Of a stretch of DNA of 64,000 nt, positions 1 to 11,805 are shown piece by piece. A program made the position numbers and the translations under genes. How positions within the stretch are numbered: position 1 is the first letter of the stretch; each line of letters starts with the position of its first letter. This stretch comes from Isoetes taiwanensis (Eukaryota > Streptophyta > Lycopodiopsida > Isoetales > Isoetaceae): the NCBI GenBank assembly GCA_021234155.1, contig JAJEKV010000003.1, forward strand, positions 24,150,874 through 24,214,873, in the 5' to 3' direction. Under the pieces are notes generated by a model. That model was given only the letters and a program-made list of their open reading frames with translations, was not told the origin of the DNA and did no database searches.

Positions 1-455
1 TGGATAACAATGAAAAGATTCATTTGCTTAACCAAAGGCTATAATACTTTGGGTAGATAAAAAGGTGTAGTCACATGGCTAATGGAGGAAACAAAGGATA
101 AGAACCAATAAAAATCATAAAATTGCATTCCATGCATTCACTATTGCAACCTCACAATACATAGAAATAAAATTGTTCTTGAATCGAAGTGAATATGAGT
201 TTCTTTTGGTATGTATTGTAAGTTGGTTTTGGGTTGTGTGCATTCATCTCAAATGCATTCCCAAGTACAAAGACGAATATAAGTTGTATTTATATTTTAT
301 CACTATATAATTAATGGTCTTGCATGTTCCCATTTCTAAACAAGTCTTGCATGGTGTCGCATTCTACTAGTACTAGAAAAAGTGCCCAGCGTTGCTGGGC
401 TTTTATCGGGAATAAACTAAACAAATAATATAAAGAAAAGGTTGACGACATTGGG

Positions 456-620
456 TTTTTCCTTCTTTGCTTTTGATGGTCAGGGTTATTTTGTGTATAG
501 TAAATATCGTCTCTTTCAAAATGTGGGCCTTCTTATAAAATACAAGGAGTCAATTCAGATTATGCGGAGTTAGATTCTAGGGTTATGCGGAGTTCTCTAG
601 AGTTAGTTCATGATCTCGTA
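456..620 (+). repeat. Left arm of distant inverted repeat inside the Helitrons
   Basis: This segment matches the reverse complement of 10,420-10,589 with scattered mismatches. Shared blocks include a run around GTGGGCCTT and repeats of TTATGCGGAGTTAGATTCTAG. In the right arm the sequence is the start of the intron after the 40-codon exon at 10,593-10,712. Both Helitrons therefore appear to hold pieces of the same host intron, in opposite orientations. Confidence 0.8.
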
Positions 621-904
621 CTAAGAATATAGAAGATATGAAATGACACCACAAGCATTGCCAAAAGCTGGGCCTATCAGAAGATAGTGTACAGCTAGGT
701 TCCCAAAAAATTTAAAGCATGTGGTGATCCAACAAACTTATTGTCGTCATGCATTGCTCTTATAGTGGTTAAAATTAGGATGCTCTTGATTGTTATAACA
801 GCATTTAAAAATAAGATGATCTTGATTGTTTGCAATGTCATGGACCTTGGGCGAAGGCAATTGGACAAATGAGTTTGATCTACAATAAGCTCTTTGCCTT
901 TCCC

Positions 905-975
905 AAAAATTGCATTGCTTTTGTGAAAATGCATTTTTGTGAAAATGCATTTTTGTGAAATTATATTTTTGTGAG
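905..975. repeat. Short tandem repeat, 16-17 bp unit
   Basis: Three near-copies of ATGCATTTTTGTGAAA follow each other, with weaker copies on both sides. The repeat generates spurious minus-strand ORFs across 695-1,060. Confidence 0.8.
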
Positions 976-2590
976 CAATGTAAAGATGCAATGCATTTTT
1001 AGAGGCTTTTTCATTGTTGAGCTTCGTAGATGTATTGATTAAAGTGTTCATCATATGCAATCACCATCAGATAGAATTTTGATATGTTGAAGTGCACATT
1101 GACCTAGATCGAAGAAAATTTTCATTTGATATAAAGTAATTCATAAACAACGTGTTCAATTTATTTGCCAACATAGTAGTCATCCTTGACAACATCAAAT
1201 TAGATGGCTTCACACACAATGAATTGATGAAGCTGCTAGGCCCCCCGCTAAAAGCATAAAAGCGTTATGGGCGGTGGCATCCATTGCCACATGGCCATGC
1301 CTGGATAACCAGGTAAAGGATTTGGCTTGCCTGGTGTGAAGCAACTGCATTGCTGCTGCTTATTGCCTTGAAATTAAGTTTTTCATCATGAAGTTCATTC
1401 TTCTCAGTTTGCACCAAGGCTCAACATGGATAATAAACAAGTAGTGCAGCTATAATAGTAATGTTAAGCTAATGATGAAATGGTACCTTGAGTTCTTTTA
1501 TGGAATCCTGCAAACTGTTTGTTTGACTTTGACTCTTTTAACTGCTGAGGTTTTGCATGAAGTTGTATCCACACATGAATTGCACCAATGAGTATTGTGT
1601 CCATATTTGTTTTTGGTGGTCGTCATGTTTTGGTGGTGTTTTTGTGGTCGTCATGGCTCTGATGCAGCAATTGAGAATGTATAATAGTATGCGAATAGTC
1701 TGTTTATACAACTTGCTTTTATTTAAACATCATGCTTTGTTTCCAATCCCCGATTCATTCCTAGACTTGTCAAAACGATAGGCCAACAAACACATTAGTT
1801 GGTAAAAACAGACTACAATAATAGTCTTCAAAATTTCCTTATGCATGCTTATTACCTTTTGTACAGGCATTCATTTCTAATTCCATTCAGTTTATAAGGA
1901 GAGATGAAAATACCTGCAATCTACTTGATCAAATGGTGGATTGCAACAGAAGAAGCAGGAGGAGATTGTGAAGAATCATCCGGCAAAAGGTTAGCTACTA
2001 AAAAACCAATATGTGGAACCTACCCTATAAGAACTTTGTGTTTTATGTTCTTGAGCTTCAATTTATGATAAAGCCCTCATAATGGATTCCAAATGTGAAC
2101 ATGGCTTAAAAATCTAGCTAGTCAAAGTGGCATGTTTAAAGCCATTACCAGACTGCAAATTTAAAAAATCACGCAACGTCAAAATCCTAAAGCGCAAAAT
2201 GTTACGTAAGGGCTATATCTTCATCATTCTTTGGCCATAAAACTCCCTTAACAAAAATATTTGATCCATAATCTATTAAAAACAACAGATATAGACCTTT
2301 CCATCTATCTTTTGCTTTTTCAATCTGCAGAGTTTATTGCTTTCAAGCATCTATCTTTCGCTAATTGTATGCAGTTGTTTTGTTAGATCCTCTATGAGCT
2401 GGAGCCTATGTCCTCACGTCAAGCATTGTATGCCAAGGCACATATGTAACCTAGGTAGAAAATGAAAACACAATTTAAATATTGGAGATTAAAGAAACTT
2501 CGGGTTCTCGAGGTTAGCCTTTCTTTCGACTTTGTGATTGGCGGTTTAAACCTGGAGCTAGTCACGGGGGATTGTCCAGTGAAGGCAGTA
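976..2590. other. Helitron I interior, no gene recognised
   Basis: AT-rich sequence without a convincing coding region on either strand. The block 2,294-2,370 recurs in diverged form at about 3,440-3,520, so it flanks the tandem array that follows. The short ORF at 1,557-1,781 has no recognisable domain. Confidence 0.5.
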
Positions 2591-3383
2591 CATGACTTTG
2601 AGAAACTTACTATGTAACCTGATAAAAAGTCTTTGAATGAAAGGCTATATTTCCTTAGATTGTTGCAGGATATGTAGAGTCTATGTAGAGTCTGTGCCTT
2701 TCCCAAATGCCTTATCTTGCATGAAAGCTCCAATTCATTTATCTTTATGCTTGAGTGCAACTGAGAGGAAATAGAACATGTACCAATTTGGAAGCAATAT
2801 GATGGGAGCTTGTACAGGTGGGAATAATCAATAGAGGAAGATGGCAAAAACGAAAATAACATGACTTTGAGAAACTAACTATGTAACCTGAGAAACAACC
2901 TTTGAATGAAAGGCTATATCTCCTACTTAGATTGTTGGCACAATATGTAGAATCCGTGTTTTGCCAAAATGCCTTATCTTGCATGAAAGCTCCAATTCAT
3001 TTATCGTTATGCCCGACCGCAACCGAGAAGAAGAAAGCGAGCATGTGCCAATTTAGAAACAATTTGGTGGGAACTTTCGCAGTGGGAATAATCAATAGAG
3101 GAAGATAACAATGTATATTTCGCTAGTGCGGTGATTACATGACTTTGAGAAACCGACTATCTAACACGAGAAACAGGTTGAATGAAAGGTTATATCCCCT
3201 TCTTAGATCGTTGCGGGATATGTAGAATCGTGCCTTTCCCATGCATGAAAGCTCCAATTCATTTGTCTTTATGCCTGACTGCAACTAAGAAGAAACAGAG
3301 CATGTGCCAATTTGAAAACAATTTGATGGGAACTTGTACGGGTGGGAATAATCGATAGAGCAAGATGGAAAAAACGAAAGTAA
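2591..3383. repeat. Tandem repeat, three diverged units of about 270 bp
   Basis: Units start at 2,591, 2,870 and 3,138, each with CATGACTTTGAGAAAC. Each continues through a stretch on GAATGAAAGG(C/T)TATAT and a block on GCATGAAAGCTCCAATTCATTT. Small ORFs at 2,419-3,457 on the minus strand are repeat-derived and differ between units, which argues against coding function. Confidence 0.85.
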
Positions 3384-5211
3384 CAATAAATATTGCTTGA
3401 TTGCTCAACCCGAAAACACTTAATCCCAACCTCTCCATAGACCTTTCCATCTAGCATTCGCTTTTTCTATCTGTAGGTTCATTGCTTTGAAGCATCTATC
3501 TTTTCGCTAATTGGATGCAATAGTAGCAGTCTGCGAGAGATCGGTTTATAATCAATTTGGAAAACATGTGATTATTGGAGGCAAATCGCTTTTGAATCAC
3601 GGAAAGACACAACAATAGTAAGACCATAGTGCTTTTAAAGTAAGATAGAGCATAAAATTTCACATCTATAATACTTGCCCAAAACTAAGTTTGCCATATA
3701 TTTTTCTGTCTAGAACCACTATTAGGACATAAGATCATAAGATAAAGACATTTACCCAAAAGCCATGAAAGCCATAACGTGGACACGCTATTTCCTTCAA
3801 CAAAGATTGTGAGAGCAAGCACCAAATATATTTGGTGAATAAAAATTTCTAAAATCTTCTTTTTGATAGTATTTTATGCAAAAGGTGTGATCATGATTGT
3901 GATGAAACAATATCTTTTTGCGGCATTTGTTGGAATAAATCCATGGCATTATTAAGAAATACGCCATATACCGCCATGATTTTATTGTTAGATATGCACT
4001 CCGCATCGCATTTTGCATTTTTCAGCTATCGATATTTTATCGACAAAAAGGGGCGTGGTGAGGACGTATGTTAAATCTATCAACTAGGTTTGTAAGTATG
4101 TGTATTGTAGATTGATTCAATTGGCTTATTGATGTTATTGTATAGCCAATTGAAGTTCCCACAAGATTTGTGTATTGCATGAGGCCACATAGGAAGATTT
4201 TTGAACCACGATTAATTTGAAGATTGAGATACAAAAAGCGTCAGAGTGAAGTATTAGGCATAGGAAAGGGAATGCAAGCCTAAATTTTCTCTAAGCGCAT
4301 CCATGTATGTATAGTTGCGCTTTCCGAAGATTCTGAGGATCGGGCGATTAAAGCTTTGAAGAGCATACGCATATTTATAAGATCAGCTCGACTTTTAAAA
4401 CGTTCAAGGTTGAAAGACCTTGCATTATCAGGTATTTCAAAGGAATCACAAATCAATGCGAACATAGGAAGCTAAATGAGGCCTTTGGAAGAGCAAGGGT
4501 TGCCGTTGTCAAGGAATAATGCATATTTCCTTTTGCACGAGTCCATACAGAAAAGGTATTGAATGTTTGCAAATTCTTCTCGATTTCTAATAGTCTTGGC
4601 ATCTCAATCATCTGTTTGCTATGTTTGGGAAATTGGTTGAAGCAAATTAAGCATTTGCAAGGGTCCCATAGCCAAGTGCTTGTAGATGAAGCACAAGTAT
4701 TTACGTGCCTAAGGCTTCTTTGGGCATGAGTACAACATGTCCTCTCGCAATTCTCAAGTTTATTCCCTACTTGTAGTCATGTCGAAAAAAAACTTTAGTC
4801 ATGGCATGAGTGCCGTACCTTATTGTGCTTTCAGTTCCTTTGCTTTTTGCGGTGGATAAGGACAAGTAGTATTTCTTCATCAAGTCCGGTTTGAGCACGC
4901 ACATAGTTCAAGTCTCAACTTTGCACAAATTATCGAAGTTCAATACATCGGTTTTGGAAACTTATCAACTCCTAAGCAGAGAAAGGATGCCACAAATGGC
5001 TTCCTTCTTTGTTTGATAGAATGTGGTATCATTTTCACCATATGTTCAAACATGGCATTCTGCTGGTTGTCTCTCTCGAGTCTAATGTGACTTGGACTTA
5101 CGTTTTTTGTGCTCTTGGCATTTTTTGAGAAGCTCATCAAGCCTCAATATACCGAATAATTAAGAAGCCTGGGAATTGTTCAGTGTGCTCCTGGCCGTGC
5201 ACATTCTGTCC
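3384..5211. other. Helitron I interior, no gene recognised
   Basis: No ORF longer than about 75 codons and no recognisable domain. The minus-strand ORFs at 3,797-4,465 have neither splice context nor a match I know. Confidence 0.45.
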
Positions 5212-5590
5212 CAATCACAGATGATGGCCAAATCATTATTACCCAAGGAGAGGGCATTTATGTGTATGGATTATTGGCCCCTGTTCTACATCCGGGATTG
5301 TGTAATCTGGTGCGCTAGGTCCGCATATTTCTCAGTTGTAGATGAGCGGTCAAACCTGTCCAAATCACAGATGATGGCCAAATCACTTAAGGAATGACAT
5401 GGAGAGGACATTTATGCATTGATTATTGTCCCTGTTCTACATCCAAAGATTTTGTAACTGTGCGCTAGGGTCTGCCCATTTTCTCTAGATGATGGCCAAA
5501 TCACTTATTAACCAAGGAATGTGACACGGAGAGTACATCTATGTGTATGGGTTAGGGTTATTTATTGGGATCATCTCCCTGTTTTTGCAT
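5212..5590. repeat. Tandem repeat, three diverged units of about 130-150 bp
   Basis: Each unit carries CAGATGATGGCCAAATCA (near 5,218, 5,368 and 5,486). The same following order appears each time: a CCAAGGA block, an ATTTATGTGTATGG-like block and a CCCTGTTCTACATCC block. The third unit is the most degraded. Confidence 0.8.
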
Positions 5591-5639
5591 CTTGAGGGGT
5601 GGTTGTTTACCACAAGAAAGAACCACCATAAGGAGCATC

Positions 5640-5661
5640 TAAATCTATCTATCTATCTATA
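5640..5661. repeat. (ATCT)n microsatellite
   Basis: Four to five ATCT units followed by an AT-rich stretch. It resembles a plus-strand Helitron 5' end, but no partner 3' terminus was found downstream on the plus strand. Confidence 0.6.
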
Positions 5662-6486
5662 TTCTAAGCCCATATATGAGCCTTAGAATTGCCATAAGTT
5701 ACTTAATTTATTGAGCTAAGCTATATATTAGTCACATCTAGCAAATAAGGGACTTTAGTAAACAAGCTAATAAGGGATTTGAGTAAACACTTACGGGGAA
5801 AATACAAGGTTGCATCTTACACTCCAAGCACCATTTATTGATATCTTTCACCCCCGCTTGAGTTGCCCGCAATAACCCATACATGCATAAATATCTGAGA
5901 AGATCCTTCGACTTACAGGAACTGTCATAATCTACACATTTGCTGAGCTAAGCGCAAAGAAAAACAAAAGCTTTTGCACCTACAGTGATGTTTTACAACT
6001 ATAATGAAAAATATTTGGACAAATTCCATAATTCTGTTTCATATAACTAAAGTACTAAAGGCATTCAATTTACTTTTCAATGGTAAAGTCTGGACTGCAC
6101 AAACAGGTCTGATGTGCCATCGCAAATATTTCTCACATGGCTTGACAATTATGAGGCATTTCTTCCATAAACTTTCCTTTGGCCCTACTTCGTAAAGCCA
6201 AGAAAGAAAAGCCGCACATGTAAAGTTCAATCTTAAAATACAAGGAAATCATTGTTTTGCGCAATCCAATCTCTTAGAGTTGGCTGTCTGGCCAACTGCC
6301 GGGCCTAACTCTACGCTGAGAACAAGCGAAGATTGCATTTTTGGGAAAACACAAAAGTAGCGATTTGTCAAAGAACTATGCCAAGAGTCAACGACAGCAA
6401 GAATAAAATACAAAGAGTTTTGTGCATTGTCTTGTAAATGAAGAAATTTTCAAGTTGAACCAAATACCTGCCAAGCTTAACAAAGA

Positions 6487-6634
6487 GTCGTTTCCGGGTA
6501 GGAGAGCTGAGATAGAAGATGCAACGGCGGCGAGGAGATGGAGGAGATGGAGATGCACAGACAGCCAAAGAGGGAATCCCAAGAGGAGAACGGTTTCGGA
6601 AGAAGCGATGCCTTTCTTTCTTCAAAACTTCCAC
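6487..6634 (-). pseudogene. First-exon-like fragment with splice donor (unknown gene)
   Basis: On the minus strand an ATG at 6,634 opens a GC-richer reading frame rich in Arg, Ser and Pro. It runs to a good donor (AAGCTTG then GTAGGT) near 6,487. A second frame over the same DNA gives a hydrophobic Leu-rich stretch like a signal peptide, but it begins at a non-ATG codon. I do not recognise the product. Its position about 200 bp inside the 5' end of Helitron I parallels the first-exon fragment near the 5' end of Helitron II. Confidence 0.4.
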
Positions 6635-8039
6635 AGAGATGATCTAACGGCCCACAAAAAATGTAACAAAATCAACGCGCAAGATTGCGCACAGACTATC
6701 ACAAAACGCCTTTATTATTATACTAGAAAAAGTGCCCAGCGTTGCTGGGCTTTTCGTCGGGCACAAGCTAAAAAGCTAATGTAGATGTAAAGTTATGGTT
6801 AATATTTATTTCTACACCTTTAATCGACCCCAACAAAAGCGCACCACAGTAACATTCAGAAGTGTTTGTGATGGCACTGTGGATTGGATTGCTAATAAGA
6901 AAAACCATGTGATTTTAGTTTTGCAGCGACTTGCATATGTTTGATGATTTGAAGATCTCCTGAAAACTTGCCTTTGGTTTGGATGTAACAACAATTTTTT
7001 TCTATTATTGCAAGTTCCAAACCAACAATTAGAGAATTGTATACATAACATACATGCATACGATATTGGAATACAGAACATATGCATTATCAAGTTACCA
7101 TATCTAATTGTTCCTGAAATACGTAGTTCTACAGAAATAATGCAGAAAATCCAAATATCGTAACTACAAGTTTTCTGGTTTCGAATTACCATCTTCAGGA
7201 ACATCTCAATGGCAATAGATGTTTATGTACAATGTCCATTTTTGCCATTGCTTTTTTGCTTAGTCCACAGACCTCCTAAATCATGTATGCTTACATATCT
7301 TGCAGCCTTCATTTCTATGTTCTGCTACATCTGCTTGACAGCCCAAATGAGCATTTTATCGATGCATTTGCTTGTCTTAACCCACTTGCCAGCCCAACCA
7401 CTTTGGACATACAATGCCATCACCATAGACCATGAAAATATATTTCTCGCTCTGCCTCTTTAAGTAGCACTACAGAAAGAGAAATTTATGACTGGAAAAG
7501 AAAGCTTGGTTTAGCCTGCAAGTTAACTATTTGGAAAGGATATCCTGCAGGCATACATTCCTTGATAGCAAAATTTTTTGTGTTGCTATTCCCTTTTGTT
7601 ACTGAATCCAGCTTTGCATGTGAGCATGTGCCACCATTGGTTGGAAATGATTTAGATGGTCTGAAGTTTTGTTGATACTGGCTATACACTGCCATCAGGG
7701 CAGACTATCTTGAGGAAGGGATAATAGTTCTTCGTGCAACGAATTTTGATATTTATAGCCCTTTAGCATCAGATCCACTGTTGGGCTGCATACATGCACA
7801 AAACTGCACTTTCATAAATTGCTTTGTCTTCTTGCACATTCTCCCATTGCATTTGTTTGATAAGTTCAAAGTGCATTCTTGCCACTCCCACATTGAGTGT
7901 ATCCTGCAACCATTACACTCCAAGATACGACATTTGTCTTGATCATTCAATGAAAGACACTAAAAGCATCATCTACACATAGAAGTCCAAAAGCATATTG
8001 CCTACATGGATATCCTAACTACATACCTTTTGACAAAGC

Positions 8040-8530
8040 ATTGCATGGATCAATATCTGCTCCATAGCGAGCATATCACAGCATGCACACAGGACACTAA
8101 GAACCATCAACTCATTTGGTTCCATGTGCCTGTTGCATCTGCCAGAAAATCCTAACTACACCTTCACTATTACAAGAATGGCACCCAGCAATGATGACCG
8201 TCCATGAAATAAAAATTACCTTGGGATGGATAATCGATCAAACACTATGCAAGCATCCACGACGGCTCCCAGACTTGGCATAAATGTCAACAAGGGAGTC
8301 CCCTAAAATAGATTCTAATGCACAAAAAGCTTTCAAATCATGAATCCATTTTGAAATTGAAATAGACAGACAAACACTCAACTACTCAAGGCGGCAAGAA
8401 AGGTAACTCTGTTTGGTTTTACATTCTCACGTTGCATATGTTCCAAACCCTCAAAAACTTCCTTTGCTTTGCCATATTCAGCATATCCAGAAATAATTGT
8501 GCTCCATGATACACCATTCTCGCAATGATA
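8040..8530 (-). pseudogene. PPR (pentatricopeptide repeat) protein fragment
   Basis: Minus-strand translation gives PPR blocks in the right order, read from high to low coordinate. First comes a motif on VSWSTIISGYAEYGKAKEVF ending in VKPNRVTFLA (about 8,530-8,370). Next is SLVDIYAKSGS followed, after a frame change, by DACIVFDRLS (about 8,300-8,220). Last is a block on SVLCACCDMLAMEQ ending LIHAMLCQK (about 8,110-8,040). PPR proteins are organelle RNA-binding proteins. Stops and frame changes between blocks make this a non-functional fragment. It lies in Helitron II in the element's orientation, so it was probably captured. Confidence 0.82.
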
Positions 8531-9387
8531 TCCCGCTAAATAGATGGCAAGCAACATTTATACTCTCACACATTTAAGCACACATGTCAAGGACAAAACA
8601 TTGCTGAAAGGGGACATATGATTAAATCCTTTCCGAGCATCCGAGTGTAGATGTTTCCCTCTTTCAAAGCTGGAAGTACCGTGGATGCATGCGACAACAA
8701 GTAACAAATAGCACCATATCTGGTCTTAACACTCTTGCTTCATTAGTTCATACAGCAACAAAGGCCCTCTTCCATCACTGTGTTGAGCATACCATGTGAT
8801 TGTTGTTGTCCAGATATATGCACACAATCCCATTATAGCTAAATGTGCAGAATATTGGCTCGAATATAGCTCCCGCTGCAATGTTGAAATGAAGAAAATT
8901 GCATTATGCGCCAATTTTGAAGATCACAATCCTGCAGATACTAAACATAACAGGTTACTCACCTTTGCAATTACAAATATTGCAGCAAATTAGTAGCTAT
9001 AAACAACAAACCCAAAAAAATTACCTGCTTGGTTTAGGACTAATGCCTTCACTATGCAAGGAACACCAAAAGATAAGACTACATGCAACCAACAGGCAAT
9101 ATATTATACTCATTTTGATGTCAATACCTCCAGCTTGCTCATTTTGATGCGGATGCCTCTAGCCTGCTATCTAAACTACCATGTGTACGCCATAAACACA
9201 CAAAGGAATTTTGGCAAGTGCTAAGGTTATTAGAATGTTGAGTTGGTGAAAGAAACGATCTTTGAACATTGTTTTATGACATCTTTGTATATAGATTCAT
9301 GAAACTGAACGTTTGGAGAAATGCTTTATTTTGAGAAATGTTCTCACCGATCTCCTCACAAAGAGTCACGATAGCTGGACATTCTCC

Positions 9388-9447
9388 AAGTCTTGCTCAA
9401 TCATAAATTTCCTCGTGGGTCTTGCTCAATCATAAATTTCCTCGTGG
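9388..9447. repeat. Exact 30-bp tandem duplication
   Basis: The sequence GTCTTGCTCAATCATAAATT plus ten more bases occurs twice in direct succession. Confidence 0.85.
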
Positions 9448-9689
9448 GGCAAAAACGACAGCCGCATTTTCTGCCTTAGTGCTAGATAAGCAGCGAGTTG
9501 CTTCGTGATTCTCCAATGAGAATCAAACATCTGTATATAACAAGATGTTGACTTTAGAACATCCCCATTGCCTGCCCAACGACATCATTAGAGTATGCAA
9601 ACAGCTTATAAGACTCCAAAAGTACAAGCTACCTACATATATATTGCTCAGCATATCAGATTATAATAGTTTGACAGTATACTAAGGCC

Positions 9690-9879
9690 AGATATATGTG
9701 CAAGGTTATAGAACCATGCAGACATATAGTGTGCTTCATCTTCGAAAATGAGCTCCACAGAAAGCAATAAATTAGCCAGCTGCATAATGTTCCACATCCC
9801 AATATCTGGCTTGTTAGCAAAGGAGTACCTTTGACCCGGACAAATCTGTCGTATCTCAAAGGCATCCAAAAACTAAATG
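9690..9879 (-). pseudogene. SelO-type protein adenylyltransferase (YdiU/UPF0061) exon fragment
   Basis: Minus-strand frame reading GQRYSFANKPDIGMWNIMQL, then ANLLLSVELI and a DEAHY motif. This matches the conserved SelO region in which an aromatic-rich RYxFANQPDIGxWN block precedes an LA..LL helix. SelO AMPylates proteins in mitochondria or plastids. A CATTTAG acceptor precedes the coding part near 9,880, so this looks like one exon. No other SelO exons are visible. It is carried in Helitron II beside the PPR fragment. Confidence 0.72.
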
Positions 9880-10419
9880 GACCATAATCTATTCAACCAA
9901 GGATACTCATGTTCCGAGTGTTAAGAACACGGCAAAATGGAGAGTTCTCGGTGTTCTCATGCAAGCAATACCTGGCCAAAATGGAGAGCCCCCTTAGAGC
10001 AACCAATTTTGCCTGGAACTGCTCTGCATGCCAGAAAGCTGGGCTCAAAGCAATCATGGACGGTTCTTAAAACTGAAAGAGGTAGTGTCTATTGCTTAAA
10101 AAATATCTATATGTCTATTTCGAATGCATCTTACCATATTTTGTGTCTATTTCGGATGAATGTCGTGGAAGCACAAAAAATAACTTAGATGCCAAAATGA
10201 ATCAGTCGATAGTATGAAGTGCTCCCTAACCTGAGTCATGCTTCCATTTTTCTTTTGTGTGGAGTCATATATGGCCGCTAGCAGTAAAACTCCTCCGCAA
10301 ACAATGCCATAAATGATCGATCCCAAGATGTTCTTAAACATGTCTAGGAAAGGGCTCCAAATCCTCAAACATGTCCTTGACTAAATCTAGAGAAATCTAA
10401 CTCTGCATAACATGTCCTC

Positions 10420-10589
10420 AAACATGTTCCTTGACTAAATCTAGAGAAATCTAACTCTGCATAACTCTAGAATCTAACTCTGCATAATCCGAAATGATTC
10501 CTTGTGTTTTATAATAAGGCCCACATTGCAAGAGGCGATATCTACTACGAAAATTAAACCTGGCCATCAAAAGCAAAGGAGGAAAAACT
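10420..10589 (-). repeat. Right arm of distant inverted repeat
   Basis: Reverse complement of 456-620. It lies directly downstream (minus strand) of the donor site of the exon ending at 10,593, so it is probably intronic sequence of a captured host gene. Confidence 0.8.
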
Positions 10590-10592
10590 TAC

Positions 10593-10712
10593 ACAAAGAC
10601 GGCCTTGCATTAGGTTGCTCTCCACATCCGAGTCTCCCAGTGGCACGGTAAGCTCTCCAGATTCGAGTTTGAGGGATCCCACTATCCCATAGCCGCTCCC
10701 AATCCGGGCCAT
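10593..10712 (-). pseudogene. Captured first exon, 40 codons, unknown gene
   Basis: Minus-strand ATG at 10,712 (context CCAAATGG) opens a 40-codon frame beginning MARIGSGYGIVGSLKLESGE. It ends exactly at a strong donor (TTTGT then GTAAGT). Gly-rich and acidic residues alternate; no domain is recognised. The following intron sequence is the right arm of the 456-620 inverted repeat. The position near the Helitron 5' end fits capture of a host gene's 5' part. Confidence 0.5.
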
Positions 10713-11116
10713 TTGGAGCCATATTTCAGTAATAAATAGATAAATTAGAATAAAGTGAAGGGGGCATGCAGATCGGGGCTTTTTTAGCTGCAGCGCACGG
10801 ATCATGAATTAGCCTAGCACAAATGCCCTTTGGAATCCGGATTATTGAGATCGATGTCAATCATGGCGGCTTTGGACAATGGCGAGAAACAAAACAAACA
10901 GCGCCAAATAAACCGCTGAATCCAAGGGACGAAAATAACCAAAAAAAGTCAACGGCCGAGATGCTCTGCTAAGAAGGGGTCGACATAGAGGTTACAATAG
11001 AAATAGTCATGATCTGACGGTCCAGAATGAAAGTTGTGGGAAAAGAAATTGACGGCCGAGATGCTCTGCACACACTACATTTTGCTTTTATTATTATAGA
11101 TAGATATAGATATAGA

Positions 11117-11805
11117 TGATTCACAGCTTATGCCACGTTTCATTGAGGACTTCAACCTTGAATTGATAAGAACTAGCATGTAAAAATGCAGTCTCTATAC
11201 CTGCTGATAGTTTAGAATACTCTTTGCTGCTATTATGGAGTCCTGGAGCACAGGGAGACTTTACTCGTTGGTGTCAATTGGGTGGTTTTATGGGGTTACT
11301 CTTTTCGATAGACAGAGGTTTGCAACACATCCTTTTCATCATAAAATGTAGTAGTGGTTAACATATTGACAGCTAAGCTTAGGGACAAATAAGAAATTTG
11401 TCATTATGCACAACATAAGAGTTATCATAAAAGTCTCAACATTTTTGTAGCATCCAAATCACATGAGAAGAATGCAAATGTTTTCCACAACCCCACAAAT
11501 AACCCCCAAATAGCAACCAGACTAGATTTTCATAGAATATGCTGTGCCATGAAAATGTAGAAAGTGAGACAGCTTTTGGCTTAAAATGGTCCACGTTTCT
11601 GTGATCCATATTTGTCTAAAACTCCATGGCAATCTCAAGTATTATTGAATCTCTGAACAAGCAGTAGCAGATGGGTCTTCTGCATCATACACTTCCAAGA
11701 ATCTTAACAATCGTATCAACGTTTCTTTCCAATAAGTCACTTATCTAAACTATCAAGGACAAGAATCCCTTTCTAGGTTCCTTTCTTGAACTGCTACTTA
11801 AGGAG
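11117..11805. repeat. Unique-type flank shared with 50,633-51,323
   Basis: Non-coding in both units. The two copies are almost identical and differ by one 2-bp indel (CTATCAAGG against CTAGATCAAGG). They diverge sharply after TTAAGGAG, which marks the retroelement junction in unit 1. A related, older copy lies at about 51,510-52,000. Confidence 0.9.

Larger units (their letters stand above)
373..6722 (-). mobile_element. Helitron I, non-autonomous outer element
   Basis: Its 3' terminus (minus strand) is at 373: a hairpin of 7-base arms around AAC, then ACTTTTT and CTAG. Its 5' portion stops at 6,722, where it reads TATAATAATAAAGG on the minus strand and abuts the 3' end of Helitron II. The simplest reading is that Helitron II inserted between an A and a T inside the AT-rich 5' end of Helitron I. 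The interior has no long ORF. It holds a three-unit 270-bp tandem repeat, a three-unit repeat near 5.2-5.6 kb, and a first-exon-like fragment near its 5' end. Confidence 0.8.
6723..11106 (-). mobile_element. Helitron II with captured PPR and SelO fragments
   Basis: The 3' end at 6,723 shares CTAGAAAAAGTGCCCAGCG (plus-strand sense) with Helitron I, so both belong to one family. The 5' TC lies in the TCTATA-rich stretch 11,100-11,116; three A|TC positions are possible, so this end is uncertain by about 16 bases. It carries a PPR fragment, a SelO exon and a 40-codon first exon with a GTAAGT donor, all in the element's own orientation. That is the usual pattern of Helitron gene capture. Confidence 0.8.
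373..11116 (-). mobile_element. Composite of two nested Helitrons with known empty site
   Basis: Unit 2 has the uninterrupted sequence at 50,621-50,640, so both borders are exact. The insertion sits between host A (372) and host T (11,117), which is the A|T target of Helitrons, and there is no target duplication. Read on the minus strand it starts with TC (TCTATATCTATATC, from 11,116) and ends with a GCCCAGC/GCTGGGC hairpin, a seven-base spacer and CTAG at 373. No Rep/helicase ORF is present, so the elements are non-autonomous. Confidence 0.93.

Noticed and set aside
695-1060. 121-codon minus-strand ORF
   Set aside because: It runs through a short tandem repeat (16-17 bp units), has no domain, and is not supported by splice or start context.
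2419-3457. Several minus-strand ORFs of similar sequence
   Set aside because: They are generated by the 270-bp tandem repeat; the frames differ between units.
5640-5661. Possible plus-strand Helitron 5' end (TCTATCTATC)
   Set aside because: It is a simple ATCT microsatellite, and no plus-strand Helitron 3' end follows at a sensible distance.
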